From a virus, in the IMG/VR virus record IMGVR_UViG_3300046535_000692, positions 1 to 36,696 of that record: a stretch of 36,696 bases of DNA. One strand, written 5' to 3'. The notes beneath the pieces are model-generated. The model worked only from the letters and a program-made list of their open reading frames with translations, made no database searches and was not told where the DNA came from. Position numbers and translations under genes: made by a program. The number at the start of each line of letters is the position of its first letter. Positions within the stretch are counted from its first letter, which is position 1. This document shows, in pieces, positions 12,048-19,536 of the stretch.

Positions 12048-13403
12048 ATGGCACGCACGTTCCTGGGACCTCTGCTCAATAGGGTTCCCGTACCGATGAC
12101 CATTCACCGTGGCGGATACGCCGGTGGACGCGGCTATACCGGTGCGACCACACCGACGGCCAATATGCAGTCGATGATGCGGGCGCAGTCCAGCGTCGGA
12201 ACGCTTTTCGCCATCTGCGACAGGATTACCACCGCCTACAGCCAGGTGGAGTGGGGCCTTTACCACAAGTCCACGGATGCCCGCCGCGTCTACGACAACG
12301 GCCAGGATACCCGCCGCCAGGTGAAGAAGCACCCGGCGCTGGACCTGTGGAACATGCCGAACCCGTTCTTCGGCGGCAGCGAATTCCGGGAGTCCACCCA
12401 GCAGCACGAGGAACTGACCGGCGAGCAGTACTGGCTGGTCGTCAAGAACCAGTTCGGTTTCCCCCAGGAGATGTGGTTCGTGCGGCCCGACCGCATGGAG
12501 CCTATTCCTGACCGGGAGAACTACCTGGCCGGATACGTCTACCACGGCCCCGGTGGTGACGATGTCCCGCTGGCCAAGGAAGACGTCATCTTCCTGCGCA
12601 GGCCGAATCCTCTGGACCCCTACCGGGGTATTGGTGCGGTGCAGACGATCATGGGCGAGCTGGAGTCCCAGCGGCTGAGCACCGAGTGGAACCGGAACTT
12701 CTTCAGCAACGGAGCCATTCCCGGCGCGGTGATCGAGGCCGACCAGAACATCTCCGACGACGACTTCAACGAATTCCAGCGCCGCTGGGCGGAAACGCAC
12801 AAGGGCGTAGCGAATGCGCACCGGGTGGCGGTTCTCGAAGCGGGAATGAAGTTCCGTGAGATCAAGTACACGATGGACGACATGCAGTTCGTTCAGCTGC
12901 GTGACGCTTCCCGCGAAACCATTCGTGAGGCTTTCGGATTCCCCAAGGCGATGCTCGGATCCACCGATGACGTGAACAAGGCCAACGCCTATGCGGGTGA
13001 AGTCATGTTCGCCCGGTGGATGACCAAGCCACGGCTCCAGCGCTGCAAGGAAGCACTTAACCGGTACATCCTTCCGATGTACGGACCGAGCGCCGCGAAC
13101 CTGGAATTCGACTACGTCAACCCGGTGCCGGAGGACGAGGAGATCGCCGCGACGGTTCTCCTGGACCGCGCGACAGCCGCTCAGGCGCTGGCCTCCACCG
13201 GCCTGTGGGAGCCCTCCGACATTCTCATGACGGTCGGCCTCCCAGCCATGGCGGAAGTTCCGCTGCCCGAGCCCGTAACGCCCGCAGAGCCGGGAGCCCC
13301 CGCCACCCCGGGTGCACTTCCTCCAGGCCGCGAGGATGCTCCGCAGCACAACGACCCAGGACATCTCCCACGGGCGAAGCCTGGGAAGAAGGTGCGTGAG
13401 TGA
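12048..13403 (+). CDS. Portal protein (HK97 family)
   Basis: A 451-residue portal. Its hallmarks are an early Ser-Val-Gly-Thr-Leu-Phe-Ala-Ile-Cys-Asp-Arg helix, His-Pro-Ala-Leu-Asp-Leu-Trp-Asn-Met-Pro-Asn, a Glu-Leu-Thr-Gly-Glu-x-Tyr-Trp-Leu-Val strand, and Gly-Phe-Pro-Lys-Ala-Met-Leu-Gly in the stem region. It forms the dodecameric ring at one capsid vertex through which DNA enters. GAGAGGGAGG precedes ATG 12048. The C-terminal 60 residues are Pro/Ala-rich. It is followed by a gene in a GTGA overlap. Confidence 0.92.
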   Translation: MARTFLGPLLNRVPVPMTIHRGGYAGGRGYTGATTPTANMQSMMRAQSSVGTLFAICDRITTAYSQVEWGLYHKSTDARRVYDNGQDTRRQVKKHPALDLWNMPNPFFGGSEFRESTQQHEELTGEQYWLVVKNQFGFPQEMWFVRPDRMEPIPDRENYLAGYVYHGPGGDDVPLAKEDVIFLRRPNPLDPYRGIGAVQTIMGELESQRLSTEWNRNFFSNGAIPGAVIEADQNISDDDFNEFQRRWAETHKGVANAHRVAVLEAGMKFREIKYTMDDMQFVQLRDASRETIREAFGFPKAMLGSTDDVNKANAYAGEVMFARWMTKPRLQRCKEALNRYILPMYGPSAANLEFDYVNPVPEDEEIAATVLLDRATAAQALASTGLWEPSDILMTVGLPAMAEVPLPEPVTPAEPGAPATPGALPPGREDAPQHNDPGHLPRAKPGKKVRE

Positions 13404-13660
13404 GCATCAAGCACGAGATCCGGCTGATCTCCACGTCCGGAAGCACAGCACAGCTGTTCATCGGCGACAAGGATGTCAGCTCGAATGTCACTGCGCTCAA
13501 TCTGGAGATCGCCCGGAATGGTCCTCAGCTGACGCTGGACATCATCGCTTTCCCTCTGGACATTCACATGCTCCAGATCCCTGTCCAGATCAACGAGGGA
13601 ACGCACGATCTTCTCGTTCAGCTCGGCTGGACCCCACCGCCTGAGGAGGGCGCTCCATGA
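13400..13660 (+). CDS. Small head-region protein of unknown role
   Basis: An 86-residue, beta-rich, hydrophobic protein starting at GTG in an overlap with the portal stop and ending in an ATGA overlap with the protease. It contains no signal peptide or metal site. The position between portal and protease suggests a head assembly factor, but no homologue is recognised. Confidence 0.65.
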   Translation: MSIKHEIRLISTSGSTAQLFIGDKDVSSNVTALNLEIARNGPQLTLDIIAFPLDIHMLQIPVQINEGTHDLLVQLGWTPPPEEGAP

Positions 13661-15330
13661 GTTTCATCGAGCTGGTGGCTCAGGCCCCGCCTGGAATGCA
13701 GGCGCAGGGTCCTGAGACTCCCCAGCAGAAGACACAGTGGTACCGCATCGAGAACGCCGCCGAAGAGACCGCAGACGTATATGTCTACGACTCGATCGGC
13801 GGCTGGTCCGGCGTGGCACCCGAGGACTTCATCAACGACCTGAAGGGTGTCACCGCGCGGAAGATCAACCTCAGGATCAATTCTCCTGGCGGTTCGGTCT
13901 TCGACGGTATCGCGATTGCCAACGCCATCCGTTCCCACCCCGCACATGTCACCACACACGTGGACGGCCTGGCCGCATCCATCGCGTCGGTGATCGCGCT
14001 GGCCGGTAACCGGGTGGTGATGCAGCCTTCCTCGCAGATGATGATTCACGACGCCGCTGGCGGCTGTTTCGGCAATTCCACCGAGATGATGGAGATGGCC
14101 GCGCTCCTGGACAAGCAATCGGACAACATTGCCGCAGCCTACTCCGCTCGCGCTGGCGGGACATCCGCCGAATGGCGCGACGTCATGCGTGCGGAAACCT
14201 GGTACCTGGCGGATGAGGCAGTCAAGGCCGGTCTCGCGGATGAGGCAGTTCCGCTGCCGAAGTCCGATGACCAGCAGGCCGCAGCCGCTGCCCGAGCCGC
14301 TCGCCCGATCCTGAACACCTGGGACCTCTCGGTCTTCCGCTACGCGGGCCGTGAGGCGGCTCCTGGGCCCGTCAACGCGGTCACTGAGCCTCCGCCTGTT
14401 GCCCCTGAGCCCATCACCGTCGATTTCAAGCTCGATGGCGCGGAGTTCGAGAAGCTCTGGCTGGAGATGGCCCGGAAGACAATCGACGCCAGGGCACTGG
14501 ATCCGGGTGTCTTCGATGCCGCTTCCCCGTCGCATTCCACGGCGGTCAAGGAAGGCACCTGGGATGCCGGGGCGAATGAGGGCAAGCTCCCCAGCCCGAT
14601 GCCCATCGCCACGGCCAAGAAGTTCTACGCCGCGTACGACTCCGATGGCGTGGAGGACGGCGAGATTACCAAGCAGCACGGGCATCTCCCCCACCACTTC
14701 GTCTCCGCCGACGGATCCCCCGGGGCGGCATCCCTGGCCGGTGTGCGTAATGCCCTGGCCCGTCTGAACCAGACACAGGGAATCTCCGCAGCCGACAAGG
14801 CCGCCGCCAAGGCGCATCTTCAGAAGCACCTTGCGGCAGGTGGCGGAAGCAGCGAAGACGACACCACCGACTCCGGCGACGCACATGTTCACGCTCACCG
14901 TGAGCCAGAGATGGTGAATGTGATGCGGCAGTTCGATGAGGGCGACATCGTCGCCGTTATCTGCGAACCGCACGAGCCCGGCCACACCAAGGGTGTCGTC
15001 CACTGCGTCAACGGAAATGCCTACGGGATCATTTTCGAGACCGGTGACGACGACACCGCACCTGGTGAGCCGTATTACTGGTACGTCGATGACGAACTCC
15101 AGTTCGTGGCGGAAGGTCCGGACGGCGGAGGCGCTGATGAAGACGAAGACGCCTACGTAGAGCCGGAAGCACCAGCTGCCGCACCCATGCCCGGGTCTTC
15201 GCACCCGTACGGCATTCCCAACGCAGAATCCGACGACTGGGATTCCCTCGTCGCCGGGCTGATGTCAGATGATCCGCAGCCGTCTAGCGCGGACGAAATC
15301 CTCCACAACCTCTTTAAGGAGGTCTCGTGA
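13657..15330 (+). CDS. ClpP-type prohead protease with long C-terminal extension
   Basis: A 557-residue protein, much longer than the usual 200-300. Residues 25-200 are a ClpP/S14 serine protease: Ser-Pro-Gly-Gly-Ser-Val-Phe-Asp-Gly, Gly-Leu-Ala-Ala-Ser with probable nucleophile Ser108, and Met-Met-Ile-His-Asp with His131. Residues 290-390 hold a second module (His-Ser-Thr-Ala-Val-Lys, His-Gly-His-Leu-Pro-His-His, His-Leu-Gln-Lys-His-Leu) that I recall from other actinophage prohead proteases. The rest is acidic and Pro-rich with a beta-rich insert and could act as scaffold. It matures the capsid encoded next. Confidence 0.88.
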   Translation: MSFIELVAQAPPGMQAQGPETPQQKTQWYRIENAAEETADVYVYDSIGGWSGVAPEDFINDLKGVTARKINLRINSPGGSVFDGIAIANAIRSHPAHVTTHVDGLAASIASVIALAGNRVVMQPSSQMMIHDAAGGCFGNSTEMMEMAALLDKQSDNIAAAYSARAGGTSAEWRDVMRAETWYLADEAVKAGLADEAVPLPKSDDQQAAAAARAARPILNTWDLSVFRYAGREAAPGPVNAVTEPPPVAPEPITVDFKLDGAEFEKLWLEMARKTIDARALDPGVFDAASPSHSTAVKEGTWDAGANEGKLPSPMPIATAKKFYAAYDSDGVEDGEITKQHGHLPHHFVSADGSPGAASLAGVRNALARLNQTQGISAADKAAAKAHLQKHLAAGGGSSEDDTTDSGDAHVHAHREPEMVNVMRQFDEGDIVAVICEPHEPGHTKGVVHCVNGNAYGIIFETGDDDTAPGEPYYWYVDDELQFVAEGPDGGGADEDEDAYVEPEAPAAAPMPGSSHPYGIPNAESDDWDSLVAGLMSDDPQPSSADEILHNLFKEVS

Positions 15331-16703
15331 CCACTCCGGTTATTCCGCGCAATGACGACGAACTCGCGGAGATGCTCGGTGATACCGCCAATCTGAAGAA
15401 GATTGCGGCGTCCAAGGACTCGCTCAAGGAGTTCATCTCCGCCTATGCCCGCAAGGCGCAGGCTGAGGGAACCGACCTTTCGGACCAGATCGAGGCTGAG
15501 GTCCAGCGCGGCCTGGTCAAGTACCTGGCCGACAACGGGGCCAAGGACGCCAAGGGCGACGCCAAGCGCCTGAACATGGCTCCTGACACCAACCCGATGG
15601 TCAACGGTGCGAAGCTGGGCAGCCAGTACAACCCGAAGGCTCCCGGCGCGGCCATCAACGACCTCTTCGGCTCGACCGCTGAGTACCTGAAGGCCATCTG
15701 GCACGGTGCGCGCTCCCCTGAGGCGATGAAGGCCCAGTCGGACATCCGCTCCATCCAGAACTCCTTCGGTTCCATCGTTCCGTCCGACGGTGGATTCCTC
15801 ATCCCCGAGTACCTCCGGGCTGAGCTGCTGCGTGTCGCCCTGGAGCGGTCGATGGTGCGCCCTCGCGCTCGCATCGTGCCCATGGAGACCCTCACCGTTC
15901 CGTTCCCGACCATTGACGACACGAGTCACGCCTCGAACGTCTACGGTGGTGTGACGGCGTACTGGACCGAGGAATCCGGCGCGCTCACCACAACCAGTGC
16001 CACATTCGGTCGTGTGCGCCTGGAAGCGAAGAAGCTCACCACCTACACCGAGGTTCCCAACGAACTGTTCCAGGACTCGGTCCTGTCGCTCCAGATGTTC
16101 ATCAACCAGATTTTCCCCGAGGCCATGGCCTGGTTCGAAGATGTGGCGTTCATTTCGGGTACCGGTGTCGGTGAGCCTCTCGGCTTCCTGAATGCGGATG
16201 CTGCCGTTTCCGTGGCCAAGGAAAGCGGCCAGGCTTCTGCGACAATCCTGTGGGAGAACATCGTCAAGATGTACTCCCGCATGCTGCCGACTTCGCTGGA
16301 CCGTGCGGTGTGGATTGCCCACATCGACACCTTCCCGGAGCTGGCGACCATGGCGCTTTCGGTCGGCACTGGCGGCTCCGCCGTCTGGATCGGCCAGGGC
16401 CTCAACCAGCCCGGTTCGGCCGGTCCGCCCATGAGCATCCTGGGTCGTCCGATCTTCTTCACGGAGAAGGTCCCGTCGGTCGGTACCACCGGAGATATCA
16501 ACCTGGTCGATCTGGGCTATTACCTCGTCGGTGACCGCCAGACCATGAGTGCGGACAGTTCGCCGCATTTCAAGTTTTCCAATGACCAGACGGCGCTTCG
16601 TTTTATTCAGCGCGTGGATGGCCAGCCCTGGCTCCAGTCGGCGATCACTCCTCATCAGGGTACAAACACACTCAGCCCGTTCGTCCGCCTCGCCACCAGG
16701 TAG
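15327..16703 (+). CDS. Major capsid protein (HK97 fold)
   Basis: A 458-residue protein. Residues 1-110 are helical and charged, like the scaffolding delta domain that the protease removes. The core then shows the HK97 signature: Gly-Gly-Phe-Leu-Ile-Pro-Glu, a spine helix, Trp-Thr-Glu-Glu-Ser-Gly-Ala, Leu-Glu-Ala-Lys-Lys-Leu and a Gly-Thr-Gly-Val-Gly-Glu-Pro-Leu-Gly-Phe-Leu loop. It builds the icosahedral shell. GTG start at 15327, overlapping the protease stop, with AAGGAGG upstream; such strong sites suit high expression. A promoter-like and a terminator-like element follow the gene. Confidence 0.93.
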   Translation: MTTPVIPRNDDELAEMLGDTANLKKIAASKDSLKEFISAYARKAQAEGTDLSDQIEAEVQRGLVKYLADNGAKDAKGDAKRLNMAPDTNPMVNGAKLGSQYNPKAPGAAINDLFGSTAEYLKAIWHGARSPEAMKAQSDIRSIQNSFGSIVPSDGGFLIPEYLRAELLRVALERSMVRPRARIVPMETLTVPFPTIDDTSHASNVYGGVTAYWTEESGALTTTSATFGRVRLEAKKLTTYTEVPNELFQDSVLSLQMFINQIFPEAMAWFEDVAFISGTGVGEPLGFLNADAAVSVAKESGQASATILWENIVKMYSRMLPTSLDRAVWIAHIDTFPELATMALSVGTGGSAVWIGQGLNQPGSAGPPMSILGRPIFFTEKVPSVGTTGDINLVDLGYYLVGDRQTMSADSSPHFKFSNDQTALRFIQRVDGQPWLQSAITPHQGTNTLSPFVRLATR

Positions 16704-16712
16704 GCAGGCCTG

Positions 16713-16718
16713 TATGAT
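16713..16718 (+). promoter_or_regulatory. Leaderless-type -10 after capsid gene
   Basis: TATGAT, preceded by TG, is followed by exactly 6 nt and then GTG at 16725. This is the same spacing as at the two HNH genes and the 6787 gene. It may be the surviving promoter of a decayed HNH gene, and could now serve the downstream head genes. Confidence 0.45.
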
Positions 16719-16724
16719 CGGTGA

Positions 16725-16913
16725 GTGACTACCAATCAGTGGCGCAAGAAATGCGTTGACGGCTGCACGTGCAAAAGGCCCCGAGCCCACCAGCTTGGGG
16801 CCTTCGTCGCGTTGTGCCATAGCGCATGGGTGCGCCCTATCTGGTGGGGATGCAAGTTCAACACCTGGTGGCGCACGAGCAGCCAGCATAGAGATTCACG
16901 GAGGACAGTAGAA
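16725..16913 (+). pseudogene. Possible HNH endonuclease relic (N-terminal motif only)
   Basis: From GTG 16725 the frame encodes Lys-Lys-Cys-Val-Asp-Gly-Cys-Thr-Cys-Lys-Arg near its start. This is the zinc motif found at the N-terminus of many actinophage HNH endonucleases; compare Lys-Cys-x3-Cys-Thr-Cys-Asp-Arg-His in the HNH gene at 28073. After about 20 codons the sequence resembles nothing and contains a hairpin. The frame stays open into the gene at 16914, so an alternative is a 142-residue protein reading through. Confidence 0.3.
16775..16804 (+). terminator. Terminator-like hairpin after capsid gene
   Basis: AAGGCCCC (16775-16782) pairs with GGGGCCTT (16797-16804), extended inward by AGC/GCT, followed by CGTCG rather than a T-run. 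AAGGCCCC...GGGGCCTT stems are a common streptomycete terminator shape. It could lower transcription after the highly expressed capsid gene. Confidence 0.5.
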
Positions 16914-17153
16914 GTGACCTGGGTCAAGCGTTACGACAATTCCGTTCCCAGTAACTTCAGCTACATCGAACTGGAGGATCTCCGCGAGATTGCTGTACGC
17001 GGTTCCGGGTCCACCTGGAACATCCAGGGAGTCGAAAAGTCCACTGGCACACTAACAGCGATCTACCCTCTGTTGTACTCGACGGAGGCGGACGCTGATG
17101 CGGCGCTGGCGAAGATTTTCGGTCTGACCGGATCGATTGACCTCAGCCTCTAA
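16914..17153 (+). CDS. Small head-tail region protein
   Basis: A 79-residue protein from GTG 16914, chosen because GGAGG lies 9 nt upstream (16900-16904). An N-terminal Trp-Val-Lys-Arg-Tyr-Asp segment, a beta-rich middle and a C-terminal Ala/Asp-rich helix with Ile-Phe-Gly-Leu are seen. No family recognised. The frame is open upstream to 16725, so a longer form is possible. Confidence 0.55.
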   Translation: MTWVKRYDNSVPSNFSYIELEDLREIAVRGSGSTWNIQGVEKSTGTLTAIYPLLYSTEADADAALAKIFGLTGSIDLSL

Positions 17154-17160
17154 TCCAGTG

Positions 17161-17180
17161 CCCGGCCCTTTCGAGCCGGG
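17161..17180 (+). terminator. Hairpin between small gene and virion protein
   Basis: CCCGGC (17161-17166) and GCCGGG (17175-17180) form a 6-bp stem with an 8-nt loop, directly after the stop at 17153. There is no T-run. It may be a weak terminator or an mRNA-stabilising structure in front of the next gene. Confidence 0.35.
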
Positions 17181-17245
17181 TGTGAGCAAGGCGGCAGCGA
17201 CGCCCCGCCCCAAGCCCTTATGTCATTCATGAAGCAGGTGTACTC

Positions 17246-17764
17246 ATGGCCCAGGAAGCTCTTGGCCGCACGTTCGACATCTCCACCGGGTTCGTTCCCG
17301 TGGACATGCAGACCGCTACCAACACCGGTAAGCGCGTCCGGCTTTACCACTCCACCCAGCTGACCATCGTCATGTTCAAGGCGGCCGGTACCGCTGGTGA
17401 TGACCCGGTGCTCACCCTTCAGCAGCACACCGCTGCGAGTGGTGGCACGACCGCGAACCTCGCGATCATCGACCACTACCACTACAAGGCTGCGACCACA
17501 CTGGCCGGTACCGAGACCTGGACCACGGTCACTCAGACCGCTTCCCAGACCATCACCGACCCTGGCGGCCTGGGCACTTCGGCCGAGACACAGATGATCC
17601 TCGTCATCCCGGTCGGCGCTCCGAAGCTGTCGGACGGCTACGCCTACGTCTCGCTGAACGTGGCAGACGTCGGCGGCAACGCCCAGCTCGGCTCGGTTCT
17701 GTACTTCCTCAGCGAACTCCAGGTCCAGCGCAAGCCCGCCAACCTCGTCGCGCCACTCAGCTAA
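17246..17764 (+). CDS. Probable virion (decoration-type) protein
   Basis: A 172-residue, Thr/Ala/Gly-rich, beta-strand-dominated protein without cysteine or membrane segment. It follows the capsid module and precedes two paralogous beta-rich proteins. Its short helix-poor composition and repeated Thr-Thr/Ala-Ala turns are typical of head decoration or accessory virion proteins. ATG 17246 has AGGTG upstream. No specific family can be named. Confidence 0.55.
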   Translation: MAQEALGRTFDISTGFVPVDMQTATNTGKRVRLYHSTQLTIVMFKAAGTAGDDPVLTLQQHTAASGGTTANLAIIDHYHYKAATTLAGTETWTTVTQTASQTITDPGGLGTSAETQMILVIPVGAPKLSDGYAYVSLNVADVGGNAQLGSVLYFLSELQVQRKPANLVAPLS

Positions 17765-17779
17765 GAAGGGAGTCCTCCT

Positions 17780-18253
17780 ATGTCGATTATCGTTCAGGGC
17801 TCCCAGCTGCGCAATCTCCAGCTTGGCAACACACCAGTTACCAAGTCCACCGGCACGCTGGCCGCTACAACCGTCGCCCTGTTCACCATTGCCGGTGGCG
17901 AAGTTCTCATCACCGCGATGTGGGGCAAGGTCACAACCGCTATCACCGTGGCGAACTCGTACAAGCTCCAGTTCAACCCCACCACGGGTGACACTGGCGA
18001 CCTGTGCGCAGCCACCGACATTGGTACCAACGACAGCGCGGCGGGTTCTCTCCTGACCTTCTCGCTGGCCACCACGACTGCACCTAAGAAGCTGATCGCC
18101 GGTTCCGCTTCTGGTGGCGGCTACGCGGAGCCACTGCGTGCGGTCGTCAGTACCGGGCAGATCGAGCATGTATCTCTCGGCACTGACGGTGTCATTTCGT
18201 GGAACATCACCTGGGTTCCGCTCACGGATGGCGCAACCCTGGTAGCCGCCTGA
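17780..18253 (+). CDS. Virion-associated beta protein, paralogue A
   Basis: A 157-residue beta-rich protein. It shares its whole layout with the next gene: an Ile-x-Gln-Gly start, Lys-Ser-Thr-Gly-Thr-Leu-Ala-Ala-Thr-Thr-Val-Ala-Leu-Phe-Thr, Ala-Asn-Ser-Tyr-Lys-Leu-Gln, and the identical end Pro-Leu-Thr-Asp-Gly-Ala-Thr-Leu-Val-Ala-Ala. A decoration or fibre-base role is plausible from position. AAGGGAG upstream supports ATG 17780. Confidence 0.6.
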   Translation: MSIIVQGSQLRNLQLGNTPVTKSTGTLAATTVALFTIAGGEVLITAMWGKVTTAITVANSYKLQFNPTTGDTGDLCAATDIGTNDSAAGSLLTFSLATTTAPKKLIAGSASGGGYAEPLRAVVSTGQIEHVSLGTDGVISWNITWVPLTDGATLVAA

Positions 18254-18708
18254 TGAGCGTGATCATTCAGGGGACAGAGCTCCGGACGCTGAATTTCGGA
18301 CGCCGGACCTCCAAGTCCACCGGCACCCTGGCGGCTACCACCGTGGCTTTGTTCACGGTGGCGGGCGGCCAGGTCGCCATTACATCCATGTACGGGGTCG
18401 TAGGGACGGCGATCACGGTTGCCAACTCCTACAAGCTCCAGCACAATCCGACCGCTGGTACCACGGTGGATCTGTTCGCGGCGTTCGATCTCGGAACCAC
18501 CGACACAGCCGTGGGCGAACTTCTCGGATTTACTGGTGATTCCACCGGGTCTGTTCTGACCTTCGGCGGAGCGGTGGAGCTGCTCCGTGCGCCTTTCGCT
18601 CTGGCCGCCGGTCAGATCGAATCGGTTTCCGCCGGTACCGATGGTGAGATCACCTGGTATGTCACATGGGAACCGCTGACCGACGGCGCGACACTGGTCG
18701 CCGCCTAA
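18253..18708 (+). CDS. Virion-associated beta protein, paralogue B
   Basis: A 151-residue protein, the tandem copy of the preceding gene, starting within its stop (TGATG). The copies are clearly alike over their full length, including at the DNA level around the Thr-Gly-Thr-Leu-Ala-Ala block. They differ most between residues 85 and 115. A duplication followed by divergence is the simplest reading; the pair may form hetero-oligomers. Confidence 0.6.
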   Translation: MSVIIQGTELRTLNFGRRTSKSTGTLAATTVALFTVAGGQVAITSMYGVVGTAITVANSYKLQHNPTAGTTVDLFAAFDLGTTDTAVGELLGFTGDSTGSVLTFGGAVELLRAPFALAAGQIESVSAGTDGEITWYVTWEPLTDGATLVAA

Positions 18709-18720
18709 TCCGCATGTCGC

Positions 18721-18744
18721 GGGGCTCTGGGAAACCGGAGCCCC
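18721..18744 (+). terminator. Hairpin before zinc-ribbon/SAP gene
   Basis: GGGGCTC (18721-18727) and GAGCCCC (18738-18744) make a perfect 7-bp stem with a 10-nt loop, just after the paralogue pair. No T-run follows. It is suited to partial termination or to setting mRNA ends between head and tail genes. Confidence 0.45.
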
Positions 18745-18762
18745 GTAGGGGAGAGTTACATC

Positions 18763-19290
18763 ATGATTGTTTACAAGTGCACGACATGCCCGGCCCGGTA
18801 CGGCGGCCCTCTGCGCGATTGCCCTCGGTGCCGCAAAGGAAAGGCTCTGGTCATGGCCCTGAATGAGTGCGAAGGCTGCACAACTCTTTTCGCGGTGGGT
18901 CTGCGGATGTGCCCGAACTGCCGCTCCAAGGACTTCCACGAGGAGGGCGAAATGCCCAAGATCACTGTTCACGGCGGACCCTCGAACGCGGCGCTGGACG
19001 CTGAGAACGCGCGTCTGGCAGCCGAGAATGACGCCCCCGCAGCGGCTATCTCCCCGGCTGCTCCGGAGGTAGAGCCCCTGGTCGGTTCCGTTCCTGACCA
19101 GGGGCCCGTCTTCGCACCGCTTGACGACGCTCCGGCCGACGATGCGCCCGCCGTGGTGACCGAGGAGAGCGACGACTCCAGTGAGGAGATGACCCTCTCC
19201 GAACTCCGCAAGGAGTGCGAGAAGCAGGGCCTCCCCACCTACGGCAACAAGGCGGCCCTCAAGATGCGTCTGAACGGCCCGGCGGAGTAA
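18763..19290 (+). CDS. Double zinc-ribbon protein with SAP domain
   Basis: A 175-residue protein. Two four-cysteine zinc ribbons lie at the N-terminus (Cys6, 9, 20, 23 and Cys36, 39, 50, 53). An acidic Ala/Pro linker of about 75 residues follows. The last 30 residues (144-172) read as a SAP motif: Thr-Leu-Ser-Glu-Leu-Arg-Lys-Glu-Cys and Tyr-Gly-Asn-Lys-Ala-Ala-Leu-Lys-x-Arg-Leu. SAP motifs bind DNA, so the protein may touch genome DNA at the head-tail junction or act as a late regulator. GGGGAGAG precedes ATG 18763. Confidence 0.7.
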   Translation: MIVYKCTTCPARYGGPLRDCPRCRKGKALVMALNECEGCTTLFAVGLRMCPNCRSKDFHEEGEMPKITVHGGPSNAALDAENARLAAENDAPAAAISPAAPEVEPLVGSVPDQGPVFAPLDDAPADDAPAVVTEESDDSSEEMTLSELRKECEKQGLPTYGNKAALKMRLNGPAE

Positions 19291-19293
19291 CCG

Positions 19294-19518
19294 GTGACCA
19301 CGGGCACCGGTAACTGGTACGCCTTGCTGTCCATCGTCCGCGAGGGCATGGGCTATGTGGCAGTCGAGCCACAGATCCGGTTGATGGCCTGTCCGAACGA
19401 CGGCGAGCCGTACAGCCAGGGACCTGACGGAATGCTGTTCTGCCGGTATGACGGATACCGGCCTGACGGTACGTATGTCGGCGACTACGAGCAGCACCGG
19501 ACGTTCACGCGGTACTAA
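19294..19518 (+). CDS. Small conserved-type protein with paired Cys motifs
   Basis: A 74-residue protein from GTG 19294, 3 bp after the SAP gene. It has a helical start and two knuckle-like motifs, Cys33-Pro-Asn-Asp-Gly and Cys50-Arg-Tyr-Asp-Gly. It contains only these two cysteines, so any metal site would need a dimer. The tail is Tyr-rich. Function unknown; this small gene lies directly before the tailspike. Confidence 0.6.
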   Translation: MTTGTGNWYALLSIVREGMGYVAVEPQIRLMACPNDGEPYSQGPDGMLFCRYDGYRPDGTYVGDYEQHRTFTRY

Positions 19519-19536
19519 CACCTGGAGGTGGCTGAC

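Noticed and set aside
13618-15204. Long minus-strand open frame opposite the protease gene
   Set aside because: Same shadow effect; the plus strand carries a clear ClpP-type protease with catalytic motifs, and no start signal fits the minus frame.
15153-16889. Very long open frame on the minus strand opposite the capsid gene
   Set aside because: In GC-rich DNA the strand opposite a gene often stays open. The frame lacks a ribosome site, crosses two real gene borders and its product is low-complexity Arg/His/Gly-rich.
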